Positions 10,441 to 22,218 are shown, counted from the stretch's first letter. The stretch is 64,000 nt of DNA from Puccinellia tenuiflora (GCA_012064385.1 QRDG01001746.1:352075-416074); one strand, 5' to 3'. The notes: generated by a model not told the origin, from the sequence alone. Translations and numbers: made by a program.

Positions 10441-12474
10441 TTTTTTAACAGGAACTAGCTAATATGCCCGTGCGTTGCTACGGGTACGTAATATTGTGTT
10501 AGGTCAGCCCGTGCCTGCGAGCCCATCACCGTGATTACTTGTAATTTTACTATTAATATGATCATGTACAAAGAAATTGATATTATTTGTCTTATGATAG
10601 AAAATAGGTTAGTTGAGATTTTAGAAAAATCGGTGGGAGAAAGAGCTGAGATGAGATGGAAAAAAAATAAATATTAGGGAGAAAAAATGCATGAGCATGC
10701 AACAAGATAGAAATTTAGGCCATGTAGAAAATAAAATTTAAAACTCTACCGTTGTTACATTACATGTGTTGGGTTTTTTGTCACAAGCACCACAGGTAAT
10801 ATATGATCGAGAATATCAGGATCACCGGCTTGAAAAAAGTTGTTATCACATAATGGCCAAAAGCGGACATCTACCATGGTTTGGTCTTATTTTGTTCCGA
10901 ATCAGGGCTATGTTTGGCCCAAGAGGAACTTTTTTTTTCTTCAACTACGACCAATATGTCTCATCTCTTCAAGAAAATGCCCCTTGAGAAATCTTCTGAG
11001 AAATTTTCTTCAAGAAAATGCCCCTTGAGAAATCTTCTGACAAATTTTTTTTTCTTCAACTATCGGCTCTTCAACCTCGGTGGCAATCTTCCTTCGCCAG
11101 CAATGATCCTCTCTGTCACCGCTGTTGACAGCGGATCCACCTTCCGGCACACCACACTGGCGCACCCTCGCTAGCAAACATTTTAACACCCTGTAAGACA
11201 AAATAGGAAGGATTCAGGATGCAAGTGTACACCTTGCAACTGTAATTTTGTTTGTATAACAGGACAAATCGTCAAAAAAATTGACACCTAGATAATATAT
11301 TACCATCATTACAGCTATACTTCTGTAAATTAAGAAAATTTAGTTTTCTTTCTATAGCTGCAACCTGGAAGTGCATCCAGCATTCCAAACTGGTTTGTAG
11401 AAGTATGAACCAAACCATAAGAGGTGGCACGTGAACTTCATTAATGAAAATGTCCGGATGAATTAAAAAAAGAGGAATAAATACAGTTAGTGTGGTAATT
11501 ACATGACCTATCATTCCAGTAAAGCTACAGTTACTATCCCAGCCACTCGCCAAATTCAAAAACTGCATAGTTTGAAAAGAAAACAGTGGAAGCCAACCAA
11601 CATTCCCATCTTGCTAAGACGACAGGGACCATAGTTTCTAACTCAACCATACCGTAGAACCATATCAAGATGGAATTAACCATTTGTCCTCCAAAAAATT
11701 CGAGGTAGAATTTGTCATTGTCAGTTTACAGGATTTTAAGAAATTAACATGTAAAATGCAGCTAGTTGAAAATCATGTCATCTCCACTTGACAATTTTAT
11801 AGAACAACTAATGCTAAGATGTTGGTCGTTGGCTTGAAAAAGTGACAAGTCGCTCCACCCGACAGGTGTATAGATTATGTAAAGTGCACGTAATTAAAAA
11901 ATTCATGTAACTTAAGTTCTGGAAATCCCAAGTAATCAGTACAAACATTAGGCTTGTCAATAGCACAAACAACTGCTCTGTTTTAAAAATATCATGAATG
12001 AGCTTGCAGGTACGGAGGTAGTGTTGACATGCAACCCAGATAACCTTATTAATTATCTTTCAGAATTGAGGTTCAAATCCTCTTGAGTCCTGACTCCCTA
12101 ATATTTTGGGTTGACAACACAGCTTTTAAGACATGAATCACATCATCAGCAGAAGCAATGAACATAGTATTAAATGCGCCTTGGCAGTCGTGGTACTACA
12201 TTTAGTGTATCTATGTACTATGTCCGAATCAAGATAACGATCAGTGATTCATCCAATGAAGCACTGAACATGAGAAAATTATCTTCAAAACTAAGACTGA
12301 TAAAACCAAAAGGATGCCAAGAGCATCAAACATTCACCACAGTGGCCAGTTATACCGAAGAAAAACACGTCTGAACTAATATTCTGAAAGTTAGAATTAG
12401 CATGCCATAGTTCATAAATACAAACTGGATTGTTTGCACAACCGATATAACCAAAGCTCGGGCATCATCATTAC
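10441..12474. other. AT-rich intergenic sequence with repeat debris
   Basis: The start resembles a widespread grass repeat (ATGCCCGTGCGTTGCTACGGG at about 10474-10494) that I remember from many grass loci but cannot assign to a family. The rest is AT-rich with no supported gene. A GC-richer patch at 11060-11170 could be a gene relic, but no frame is convincing. Confidence 0.4.
10931..11062 (+). repeat. Short tandem duplication of 41 bp with matching flanks
   Basis: TTCAAGAAAATGCCCCTTGAG occurs at about 10968 and again at about 11009, giving a 41-bp period over roughly 80 bp. The T-rich phrase TTTTTTTTCTTCAACTA also flanks the pair on both sides (about 10931 and 11045). This looks like slippage or a local duplication, not a regulatory array. 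Confidence 0.7.
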
Positions 12475-12588
12475 CTGGAGGCGGCACGCTAGTGACACCA
12501 TGGCACACGTCGCATCACATGCTGAGGGTCCCCCTGGGATAGCATAGAACACTCATGCACCCATGGCATAACATTTGTCTCTTCATGC
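12475..12588 (-). pseudogene. LSD1-type zinc-finger exon with in-frame stop
   Basis: On the minus strand a 114-nt exon is bounded by TTTTGCAG at its 5' side and by the donor GTAATG at its 3' side. It reads QMLCHGCMSVLCYPRGTLSM, then a TGA stop, then CDVCHGVTSVPPPG. The pattern C-x2-C, YPRG, C-x2-C is the LSD1 zinc finger of plant LSD1/LOL cell-death regulators, and VPPPG is the usual linker to the next finger. The stop falls inside the finger at a position where family members carry a residue before CxxC; a CGA to TGA change would create it. No following finger exon was identified to the left down to about 11170. I therefore call a relic of an LSD1/LOL gene. The family match is from memory of the motif. 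Confidence 0.65.
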
Positions 12589-13949
12589 CTGCAAAATTTC
12601 AACCAGCAAGTCAGCACACGGTTTTCATGCCAATTCGATTCTGCCCAGCCCACTGTTCCATCTGAATCCTATCATCTACGAGATTACCACCCTGCTCTAT
12701 CACATGCTCAGTGAAACACAATTAATTAGCACAAGAAAATCTTCAATTTTAAGAGGACCCAAATCCGGCTATTATAGCAAACAAAGAGAAAGGACATTGG
12801 CCTGGGAGGACCTCAGCTCTGCCTCACACCTGAAATACCTAGTTCAGCCACACCCACAACTTAGTGTTCATTCCAAACTGAAGTGCTGCTATAAATTCAT
12901 TCATATATCTCATTCCGATGTTGATCGCAATCTCTACCTAATACCGAATCATGCTTACCTAATACCTGGATTGAACCAGCAGTTACTTAATGTAGCAGTA
13001 GCCAACGGATGGTGTTTTCCCTTGTGGTTGTAGGTGGAGGCCCGTGTATGTGCAGCTAGTCACAAAAACACCAGGCGAGCAAAGCTGCATGTTCCCTGGT
13101 CCGTACGTCCTTCTCCGCTTAGGGTCGACATGAGGGACGTGCTGCACCTCCCCAGTCCCCACTGCCATCATCCATGGAACCGTCTCCCTCCCTCCCTCCC
13201 TCTGTGTGTGTGTGTGTGTGTTGGCACCATCTCCGGATTCTGATCTGTGCAAACAAAGTCGTGAGGAGAGATTTGTGGCGGTGACTACGTGAGGAGAGAT
13301 CTGTACATCCATTGATATTCATAGCTGCACTTCTTAGCAATGGCCCAAAAAATCTGGCACACAAGAGATTGGGGCGCAGAGCAGGATGGGCGCTTACAGC
13401 TTGCCTCAGCCGACGTCGCGGATGAAGGAGCAATAGGAGGCCCGGAGCTGGGCGTCCTTGGCGGCGCCCACGTCCTGCCTCGACGGCGGTGTCCGTCCTC
13501 TCCTCCTTGCTTAGGTGCTACGGCCTCCCCCGCTCGACCGCTGCCGCCATAGGCCGCCCCGCCGGCCGGATATTCACTCAACTCGATAATCCCGATCCGG
13601 AGACGAAGAGGGAGGAGAGGGCAGGAGACTCTAGGGGTGGACTCAGGGAGAAAGGGCGGCGACTTCAACTTCTGGCGGAGGAGCGCGGCTGTGGTTTGGA
13701 TCTTGGAGAGGGTGGAAGCGTGGTCTGCGACTATGATTACGGGAGAAATCATAATGGGCGGAAAATTAGGACGAACCAAAAAAAAGAAAAGAGCGGGTGG
13801 GGATGGGACGAAACGCACGGAAGAGGACGGATGTGCGGAATGCAGCGGAGAGTTTGGACGAAACGGGACGACGTACGGGCAGACTAAGGAAACGAATGTT
13901 TCTTTTTAGATAGGAGAGAATATATTAGCATCATAAATCAAGGTATAAC
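12589..13949. other. Intergenic or relic 5' part of the LSD1-like locus
   Basis: This stretch carries AT-rich sequence to about 13040 and then a GC-rich block (13330-13560) that looks like a gene 5' end on the minus strand, where a short ATGGCGGCAGCG start is closed after ten codons. No continuous protein can be supported. It may be the leader exon of the LSD1-like relic or an unrelated fragment. Confidence 0.35.
13203..13221 (+). repeat. (TG)n microsatellite
   Basis: An uninterrupted TG dinucleotide run of about nine units follows a C/T-rich stretch with repeated CCCT units (13187-13201). Confidence 0.9.
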
Positions 13950-13984
13950 ATTCACTACGGGGGAGTACGACTTCGCCGTGTGCT

Positions 13985-14370
13985 TGGATCTTTGCCGTAT
14001 GCTAAATATCGGGCACACGGTAATATCTATCGTTGCCGTGTGCCGCACACGGTAAAGAATAACACACGGCTTCGTAACACAAAAAACACACGGCAAAGAA
14101 AGGCACACGGTAAAGACGGTAAAAAGCACACGGTAAAGAACGACACACGGTAAAGAAAGTAGACGCGTGTCCACAAAACGGTGTAGTCACGGCCGGTCTT
14201 TACCGTGTGTTTGCACACGGCAAAGATTTATTCTTTGCCGTGTGTTTCCACACGGTAAAGAAGATTTAACGTTTGCCAAAATTTAAAAAAAACGAAAATT
14301 GTTCTTTGCCGTGTGCATGCACACGGCAAAGAATAAATCTTCTTTGCCGTGTGTTTGCACACGGCAAAGA
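13985..14370. repeat. Left subterminal repeat region of the CACTA element
   Basis: More than ten copies of a 10-12 bp motif, ACACGG(C/T)AAAGA or its reverse TTTGCCGTGTG, are packed into this region in both orientations, several as inverted pairs around short spacers. Another isolated copy lies at about 16345-16365. They are the expected binding-site arrays at a CACTA end. Confidence 0.88.
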
Positions 14371-14427
14371 CCAATTTAGATTTTTTTTATTTTAGTTTAT
14401 CTTTCTATAATAAAGATATAATCAAAT

Positions 14428-16200
14428 CCCGTGGCATAGTTTGTGATAATCTTTCCATATTTGGCACATAGGTGTATATTGGTATGCTAAACAATGTTAC
14501 CGAACAAAGTTTTTTCAAATTATTTATATAAATATCATTTTTCATTTTCTAAGTGTCAAAAATGACTTTTTTTGTGAAGCAAGTACTAAAAATATGGTGC
14601 AAAATGGTTCCCATCCAATTTTCACACAAAGTAGTACATAGTTTATGGATAATTCCCAAATATTAGGATTTTTATCACTTTATATCTAATTTCGCACATT
14701 TAAATGTCTTTATGCCGATTTTCCGAAAGTAATTGTACTACAAGTGTGTGATAGTTTGCTCTGAAATTTTTACAAAAATCATTTTAATGTACAAAAGTAG
14801 TGATTATTTCACAGAAACATCGATAGTTTTGAAAAATTCGACCTATTTCAACGAATAGCCATGCTCGCCATTTGGAACTTTTTTAAAAAAAAAACTCAAA
14901 GAAAATGAAAAAAATGCTAAATAAATACATCCTTTGGCATGGATACCTCTTATGTGTACTAGTTTCTATGTAAAATGATAAACTAGATTTTCGACAAACT
15001 TTTCATAAAAATTCTTCACACAAAGGTCTATCATCTATAAACATGTATAGGTTTCAAGTCAAACCACCAAGACATGACCATTCCCGTGGCATAGTTTGTG
15101 ATAATCTTTCCATATTTGGCACATAGGTGTATATTGGTATGCTAAACAATGTTACCGAACAAAGTTTTTTCAAATTATTTATATAAATATCATTTTTCAT
15201 TTTCTAAGTGTCAAAAATGACTTTTTTTGTGAAGCAAGTACTAAAAATATGGTGCAAAATGGTTCCCATCCAATTTTCACACAAAGTAGTACATAGTTTA
15301 TGGATAATTACCAAATATTAGGATTTTTATCGCTTTCTATCTAATTTCGCACATTTAAATGTCTTTATGCCGATTTTCCGAAAGTAATTCAAATTTGTAC
15401 TACAAGTGTGTGATAGTTTGCTCTGAAATTTTTACAAAAATCATTTTAATGTACAAAAGTAGTGATTATTTCACAGAAACATCGATAGTTTTGAAAAATT
15501 CGACCTCTTTCAACGAATAGCCATGCTCGCCATTTGGAACTTTTTTTAAAAAAACTCAAAGAAAATGAAAAAAATGCTAAAAAAATAAATTATTTGGCAT
15601 GGATACCTCTTATGTGTACTAGTTGCTAGGTAAAATGATAAAATAGATTTTTGACAAACTTTTCATAAAAATCCTTCACACAAAGGTCTATCATCTATAA
15701 ACATGTATAGGTTTCAAGTCAAACCACCAAGACATGACCATTCCCGTGGCATAGTTTGTGATAATCTTTCCATATTTGGCACATAGGTGTATATTGGTAT
15801 GCTAAACAATGTTACCGAACAAAGTTTTTTCAAATTATTTATATAAATATCATTTTTCATTTTCTAAGTGTCAAAAATGACTTTTTTTTGTGAAGCAAGT
15901 ACTAAAAATATGGTGCAAAATGGTTCCCATCCAATTATCACACAAAGTAGTACATAGTTTATGGATAATTACCAAATATTAGGATTTTTCTCGCTTTCTA
16001 TCTACTTTTGCACATTTAAATGACTTTATGCTTATTTTTCGAAAGTAATTTAAATTTGAACTACAAGTGCGTGATAGTTTGCACTGATTTTTTTCAAAAA
16101 ATCATTTAAGGTACACAAGTAGTGATTATTTCACATAAACGTTGATAGTTTTGAAAATTTTGACCTCTTTCAATGAATAGCAAAAAAAACTCAAAAAAGA
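14428..16200 (+). repeat. Tandem array of a ~657-bp unit (2.7 copies) inside the CACTA element
   Basis: The phrase CCCGTGGCATAGTTTGTGAT begins units at 14428, 15083 and 15743, so the periods are 655 and 660 bp. The units are highly similar, differing by single bases and small A/T-run indels. The third is cut at about 16200, and the first lacks the last ~30 bases of the preceding unit. The unit is AT-rich and non-coding. Confidence 0.9.
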
Positions 16201-16369
16201 AATCCTTACCGGTGCGTTGGAATATGAGATAATTTGGGTAGCTTAATAATACAGTATTACTGGAGGATTTGTTTTTCATTTTAAATAATTGGACACAATC
16301 CAAATTAATGCTTCATTTTAGTTAAATTAAAAAATTACCTCTGTGCCGTGTAGACACACGGCAAAGACC

Positions 16370-17060
16370 TGCAATGGGGCCCGCATGTGCAGCTCAAGTT
16401 CTAGGTCACGGCCGGTCGGGCGGATGCAATCGACCCCGACCGCCAATCTCTCCTTCCCTCCCCCGCGCGCCGCCTCCTCCCGCGCGTCCCCACGCCGCGC
16501 CGCCACCGCTGGTCGCCGCCCGTCCGCCCGCCCCCTCGCCGCCCGCCTGCGCTCCGCCCCTCCCAGCCAGTCAACTCGCCGCCCTCTCTCACTCTCCCCG
16601 ATCCCCTCTCACCCCACCACCATCTCTCCCTCTCCCCGATCCAGATCGCCGTCGCCCAGCAGCTACAGCGTCACGGCTGGATGGCTCGCCGGCGCGCGCG
16701 TGCTTTGATGCGCACCGCTCTGTCGAGCTGCCCAGACCGCGGCGGCGCCTGACCTAGGGTTTGCGGTGGCTTTTCCCCACGCCGGCCACGGCTCTCCGGC
16801 AACCATGACGGGCGTCGACGGGATCCTTGGACACCATCGTCCACCTCGCGTTGCAGGGAGGGGTTGATCGTCTCCAAGGACGAGGATGCCGTCCCGGGGC
16901 GCTGCGCTGCCTCTCCCGCTCCGTCACTTCGAAGCGCTCCGCCGTCCTGGAGTGCGTGCCTCTCCCACTCCCGTTATGCTCTGCTGTAATCGCGGCACGA
17001 CGACTTCAGCCACCTCCGGTCCGAATCAATTTCTGCACGAAGGTACTCTGTTCTCTGTGA
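16370..17060 (+). other. GC-rich exon-like cargo in the CACTA element
   Basis: A sharp change to very GC-rich, CpG-rich sequence resembles the 5' UTR and first exon of a grass gene. It ends near a donor-like GAAG|GTACTC at about 17040. A 77-codon frame starts at ATG 16827 but has no recognised domain. I infer capture of host sequence by the transposon, but the donor gene is not identified, and no translated product is claimed. Confidence 0.45.
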
Positions 17061-18094
17061 TGCATATTTTCAATAGCAATTTTGCATTGTGGAGATAGTA
17101 GTTTATAGGACTGTTGATGCTTAGGCGTATGCAAAATGAACTAGGAAATTTTTATACTGTCTTGGAATGGTTGTAACTTGTTCCTCGTCTACGGTACATG
17201 GTATGATGGTAGTTATTTTTCTACGGTGCATGGTAGAACTAGGAATTTTCGATATACTGTCTTGGAAGTGGAGCAACACCTCCACTTGTGTGGTGCAAGA
17301 AATGGTCTTAATTAATTTGGCTATGGATCTCAAAATTGTATAAGTTAAGTATTAAAGACTAGTAATGCTTCTGCTCAATCAAATGGTATTGCTATGGTCT
17401 GATCCTTTGTTTTAATTACAAAAGGGACCACAAGAGAATTACTAGTTCATGTTATATGATTATATCGCGTTTTTTTCTCAAAACATGTGTATGTGAGGTG
17501 CAGGTGTGACCATATACGAAATAACTGCTGTTTATACTTGTTCCTTTCGATTTATCTTATCTCAGACGGATTTCCATGGTTAATCTTTCTTTGTGATATA
17601 TGTATAGTCTAAATAATACACAAGAGCTGGTTATGAATGATCTGGTATTTATGCATTACATAGATAACTCCTGCACATGTTTGTTTGCTGGGATTTAATT
17701 GTTTGTTACATCTATGGTGTTCCTGGGGTCATATGGTGACCCAAGTGGATGTTATATAGTTCTAGATCATGTGTATGCCTTCCTAGCTTTTTCAGCTTGG
17801 TCATATCTACTTTTCTGGGTGTTCTAGCTGTTCTTGAACATTTTTCTTGCCTTTGACAATAATCATCCTTATCTAGAGGCAATGATCATATATACTCGAA
17901 TTGAGATATGTAGAACTGAATCTAGTTGTGTGATCAAATCAATCGTTGCTAGAGTTTAATTGCTAAGTACCATATGTTGGTTGTGCCTTATCTCTAGCTT
18001 GTTTCTTAGTTCTGGTTGATCAAATACATGAATAATATGAGTATGCTTTAATTCTTAAACTAATATTTGAATTCTTGATCACATGATCACCCAG

Positions 18095-18389
18095 GTTCAT
18101 GTAGGATGATCTTGAGGCAATATATGAGGTCTTGTTCACTGATCGTCGTCTCTGCCCCTTGCTGGAGTTGAGCCCTGTCTCACTGTTTATCTCGTCGGTA
18201 CCCGCGACATCCCGGTCTTGGCATTCACAACCTGTAGACATAGCTAGGTCTCCCGCGGCTCGGGCGTGCGGTTGTAGACCCGCTGGCCTTGCCTGTCGCT
18301 ACCTCCTCTAATTTCGCGCTTGCTGTCGTGCGACGGCTGCCGGTTCACCAAGCCTGAGCCATGGCAGTAGTCTCGGCTGCAATTGCCAG
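18095..18389 (+). other. Second exon-like segment in the CACTA cargo
   Basis: The segment is bounded by an acceptor-like ATCACCCAG|GTTCATG and a donor-like AATTGCCAG|GTGAGT. It is GC-richer than the intron-like AT-rich sequence on both sides (17060-18090 and 18390-18570). No protein family is recognised in any frame. Confidence 0.35.
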
Positions 18390-18574
18390 GTGAGTTTATC
18401 GGATTCCCTTCGATCCTTGGTCTTGCTCATGCTGTGAGTTGTGCATGATGCATTATGTAAAATGTGGTTGTGAATTTGACGTATTGAAAGATCTGTCAAA
18501 TATGTATGCATCTGATATTTTAAAAAATGCAGGAAAGCCCCAAAAAATGAAAAAAATTCATTTTTTGCCCCAGG

Positions 18575-18990
18575 GTTACTCTTTGCCGTGTGCAAACACA
18601 CGGTAAAGGATGGGTTAGCTGCCACTTTGGCCACCCATTGCCGTGTGCCGCACACGGTAAAGGATGGACATGGGGCCTGCGTGCCTGGGACATTGCCGTG
18701 TGTAGCACACGGTAAAGAGGATGGACTTTGCCGTGTGTTTGCACACGGCAAAGGTCCACCTGCAGGTCCTACTTGTCAGCAGCCTGCCGTCAACGTCCGC
18801 CGTCGGCGTCAAGTGGCGGTGGGACCCACCTTTCAACGTTGCCGTGTGCCCCGATATTTGGCACACGACAAAGAGTTCTTTACCGTGCAAGTTGTCGCCG
18901 TGTGTTCATTGCCGTGTGCGGCACACGGCAAAGGCTTTGCCGTGTGTTTTCCAGCCTTTGCCATGTGCCTTAGACACACGGTAATGAACT
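18575..18990. repeat. Right subterminal repeat region of the CACTA element
   Basis: About ten copies of TTTGCCGTGTG or its complement lie in both orientations in the last ~430 bp before the right terminus, mirroring the left end. Confidence 0.88.
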
Positions 18991-19007
18991 GCTCTCCCAT
19001 AGTGATT

Positions 19008-19842
19008 ACATGATACCAGAGTGCCAAACAGGGGTTACACGTGCCTAGATGCACAAAATAACATAAGGATGATCCAAACACACGTAGATGATAGCGAAGA
19101 CTGCCTATGAAGCCAAATCATCCGTCGACAACACGGACTCGATTTTGCTGCATCTGCAATCTTCAAGGGCCTCAATCATGCTCCATACCAGTTGATGCCC
19201 CGCGGGTGGCTCTCCCCACGGTCTATCTAGCGTATGCATTTGAGGTTTAGGCGAACTGAGCTGTAGATTTGGAAGACCAATCACCGAGGACAATCTCAAC
19301 AGCCCCCACTGTTGAATTTGGGGATCAACGACATAGGAGTTGTCGTACACCAGCCCGAACTGAGGGGCACCATCTTCTACACGGAGATCACCAGCCAAGA
19401 AACACCTTGTGCATCTAAATCTGAAAAAACAAGTTTGCTCATGATTGGAGACATCCCCCAATTTTCGATGCGCTTGAGGTTGCAACAAGCACTGAGAAAA
19501 TCGGTCAGCACCCGCTCCGCAGAGAACCACTCTGCTCTTCCCCTCCCTCTTGCCGTCACGGTCGGCCAGAAGAGGAGAAATCAACACGGAGCTCCGCAGA
19601 TGGAGGCAGGCAAGAAAAGTCGCGAGCTTCTTCAAGATGCAAGCACCAGACTGAGTACTCCTCTCAGCTCTTGGGAGTATTCCGATCCACACAAGACCGC
19701 AGGGTCGTCTCCGGTGAACGGTTGTGTTGCAACGAAGATAGATATACACGCTGACCCTACAAACTTGACATAGCAGCGTGACAGTGCACACCACTGCGGG
19801 CTACACTACCTTGTACGGTGTTGGGCAGCATGCTTGCTACAC
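19008..19842. other. Spacer between CACTA and Harbinger elements
   Basis: This sequence contains overlapping open frames on both strands (up to 229 codons on the minus strand, 19105-19794), but none matches a family I recognise and codon structure is unconvincing. Its right part (19671-19817) is the second copy of the repeat at 10317-10440. Confidence 0.4.
19671..19817 (+). repeat. Dispersed repeat, second copy (see 10317-10440)
   Basis: Same orientation as the first copy, about 9.35 kb away. It shares CGATCCACAC, GGTCGTCTCCGGTGAA, CGCTGACCCTACAAACT and TACCTTGTACGGTGTT. The insertion of about 25 bases relative to the first copy lies between the last two blocks. Confidence 0.75.
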
Positions 19843-20250
19843 TAAGGGTGTGTTTGGTAGCTCGGGTGGGCTATCTCACCTCATACGGGATGAGTCTAGC
19901 CATGTGACTAGGTATAAGTGTGGTTTACAACGTTGTGTTTGTTAGGTCGTATGAGGTGAGCTATGCTCAGTTGAGGTTGTGTTTGGTGTCCCGTATGATA
20001 TGAGCTAGGCCAGATATTATTAAATAGCAAACAGGTCCCTGGATAAAAATATAAAAAGCAAACAGATCCCTGGTTACAAAACAAAAACGCAATCAAGTCC
20101 TATAAGCTTGGGCTCCGGCGCCGGCGCCGCCACGCGCTAGCCACCGCCGGCGAGACAGCATCTCCGCGGTGGTCTGCTCCTACTCCGCTTCGGCGCCGTC
20201 GCCAGGAGCTCGGGGAAGGGGCGGAGCACGGGGGTGGGGCGGAGCTCGGG

Positions 20251-20343
20251 TGCGGGGCTCAGGGGAGGGGCGGAGAGAGGGTGCGGGGCTCAGGGGAGGG
20301 GAGGAGAGAGGGTGCGGGGCTCAGGGGAGGGGCGGAGAGAGGG
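20251..20343 (+). repeat. Three 31-bp tandem repeats in the Harbinger-like element
   Basis: Three copies of a 31-bp G-rich unit starting TGCGGGGCTCAGGGGAGGGG lie head to tail at 20251, 20282 and 20313 with one or two substitutions. The G-rich strand could form G-quadruplex-like structures, which is inference only. Confidence 0.85.
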
Positions 20344-20535
20344 TCGCGGCGGGGCGCGGCGGCTCATCGGCGCCCTTGGAGTCGCGGCGGCTCTAGGATG
20401 CGTCAGTGGAGTCACGGCGCTGCTGGAAAGGGTGGCGGGGCGGCGCTGGGCGGCGAGGATGAGCGGCGTTGGGCGGCGGGGCAGGCGGGTCGGGACGGCG
20501 CCCAAAGCTACTCCCAGCACGTGAGGCGACGGAGC

Positions 20536-22218
20536 GTAGCGAAGGCGAGATCCAATCTCTTACCCTTGAAGATCGAACAAACGCGTTTTGTCGGTGCAGG
20601 AGTTGGCTAGTCGATCCCCACAACTAGACTCATCTAGTCACGAGGAGATGTATTATCCACGTGATCCAAGTTCCAATCCGATGGAGCACCGCATGAGCAG
20701 CACCTCCGCGGTATCTACACGTACAGCTCGATGAAGACTTCCTCTACTTGATCCCACAATCAAGGAGGAAGTGGCTCGTGAGATCCCAGCAGCACGACGG
20801 CGTGGTGGTGGAGATGGTGGAGGTTTTCCCGTGGACAGGGCTTCGCCAAGCCGTGTACGAGAGAGAGAGGAGGGAGGAGAGGGGTGGTGTGGCTAGGTTA
20901 TTCAGTACCATGCCCCAGCCCTCCCCTCCTCTTTATATAGGTGTGGGGGGCTGCCTTGGCCCCTCCTCCAAGCCCTAGGGCCGGCAGATTGAGGGAACTT
21001 GTTCCCCAAGTCAGCCCCCTAGGGTTTTGGGTGCCTCCCATGGGCCAGCCGCATGGGCCTTTAGGGAGAGGGTGCGGCCAGCCCAAATGGGCTGCTGCAC
21101 CTCCCCTCGGTCCATGTGGGCCTTATAGGTTCATGACCCCCCAAGGTGGGGCCCTCCAGAACCTTCCGGAACCTTCTAGAATCTTCCGGTACCCTGCCGG
21201 AATTTTCCCGAACTTTTCCGGAACCCTGGAAACCACTTTCCTTATATGAAACTTTATCTCCGGACTCTTCCGGAGCTCCTCGTGATGTCTAGGATCTCAT
21301 CCGAGACACCGAATCAATATTCATTCACACCATCAAATATCTCAAGCCCTAGCTACATCGGAGCCTTAAGTGTGTGACCCTACGGGTTCGAGAACATGTA
21401 GACATGATCAGATCAATAATCAATAGCGGGACCGGGATGCCCATATTGACTCCTACATATTCAACGAAGTTCCTTATCGATTGAACCACGATGCTGGAGA
21501 TTCTTAATCTCATATACGATTCCCTTTGTCTCACCGATATTTAACTTGCCCGAGATTCGATCGTCGATATCTCCATATCTAGTTTCATCTCGTTACCTGG
21601 CAAGTTCTCTTTACTCGTCCATAATATAGGATCTCCGTGATTAACACTTAATCACATGGTTGCAACCTTTCTAATGCTATATTACCGAGAGGGCCTAGAG
21701 ATATCTTTTTCCGTCAGAAGGAAGGACAAATCCCACTCTTGATTCAAGTCACCCAACAAATACCATCGGAGATACCTGAAAGCCACCTTTATAATCACCC
21801 AGTTACGAAGTGACGTTTGATGTCCACAAAGCATTCCTCCAGTAAACGGGAGTGACATAATCTCATGGTCTAAGGAAACTATACTTGGCATATCTTAAAA
21901 GCGTTGACAATGAAACTGAGTGACACGATCAATTGCAACACTTTTATTATTGGGTCTTTGTCCATCACATCATTACTCCTAATGATATGACTCCGTTATC
22001 AAGTGACTATAACAAGTCCATGGTTAGGAAACTCTAACCATCTCTCGACTAACGAACTAGTCTAGTAGAGGCTTACTAGGGACACCTGGTTGTTTATGTT
22101 CCACACATGTATTATGTTTCCAATTAATACAATTATAGCATGGAGAATAAACTATTATCATAAACATGAATATGCTAATAAACCATTTTATTATTGCCTC
22201 TAGGGCATATTCCCAACA
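20536..22218 (-). repeat. 3' LTR of the Angela-like element, outer end truncated
   Basis: It aligns end to end with the right LTR from about 36864 to 38539 with small differences, but the outer ~83 bp present in the right LTR (36781-36863) is missing. The direct repeat GGAGC lies just outside this truncated end (20531-20535) and just outside the intact right LTR (38540-38544). Confidence 0.88.

Larger units (their letters stand above)
13953..19004. mobile_element. Complete non-autonomous CACTA (En/Spm) transposon
   Basis: The element starts CACTACGGGGGAG at 13953 and ends CTCTCCCATAGTG at 19004, which are matching terminal inverted repeats. It is flanked by the 3-bp duplication ATT (13950-13952 and 19005-19007), as expected for CACTA transposition. 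Both ends carry many direct and inverted copies of TTTGCCGTGTGC / GCACACGGCAAA, the subterminal transposase-binding type repeats of this superfamily. No TNP2-like transposase or other transposase frame is present over the 5,052 bp, so it must be mobilised in trans. The interior contains a tandem array (14428-16200) and a GC-rich, exon-like cargo (16370-17060 and 18095-18388). Confidence 0.93.

Noticed and set aside
13330..13560. GC-rich minus-strand first exon of a host gene
   Set aside because: The ATGGCGG start closes after ten codons and no alternative frame gives a recognisable protein; mentioned only as possible relic.
19105..19794. 229-codon minus-strand frame next to the Harbinger element
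   Set aside because: No recognised domain, overlapping frame on the other strand, and overlap with a dispersed repeat; not enough to call a gene.
20169..20610. GC-rich open frames at the Harbinger element
   Set aside because: They are products of 31-bp G-rich tandem repeats and composition inside a transposon.
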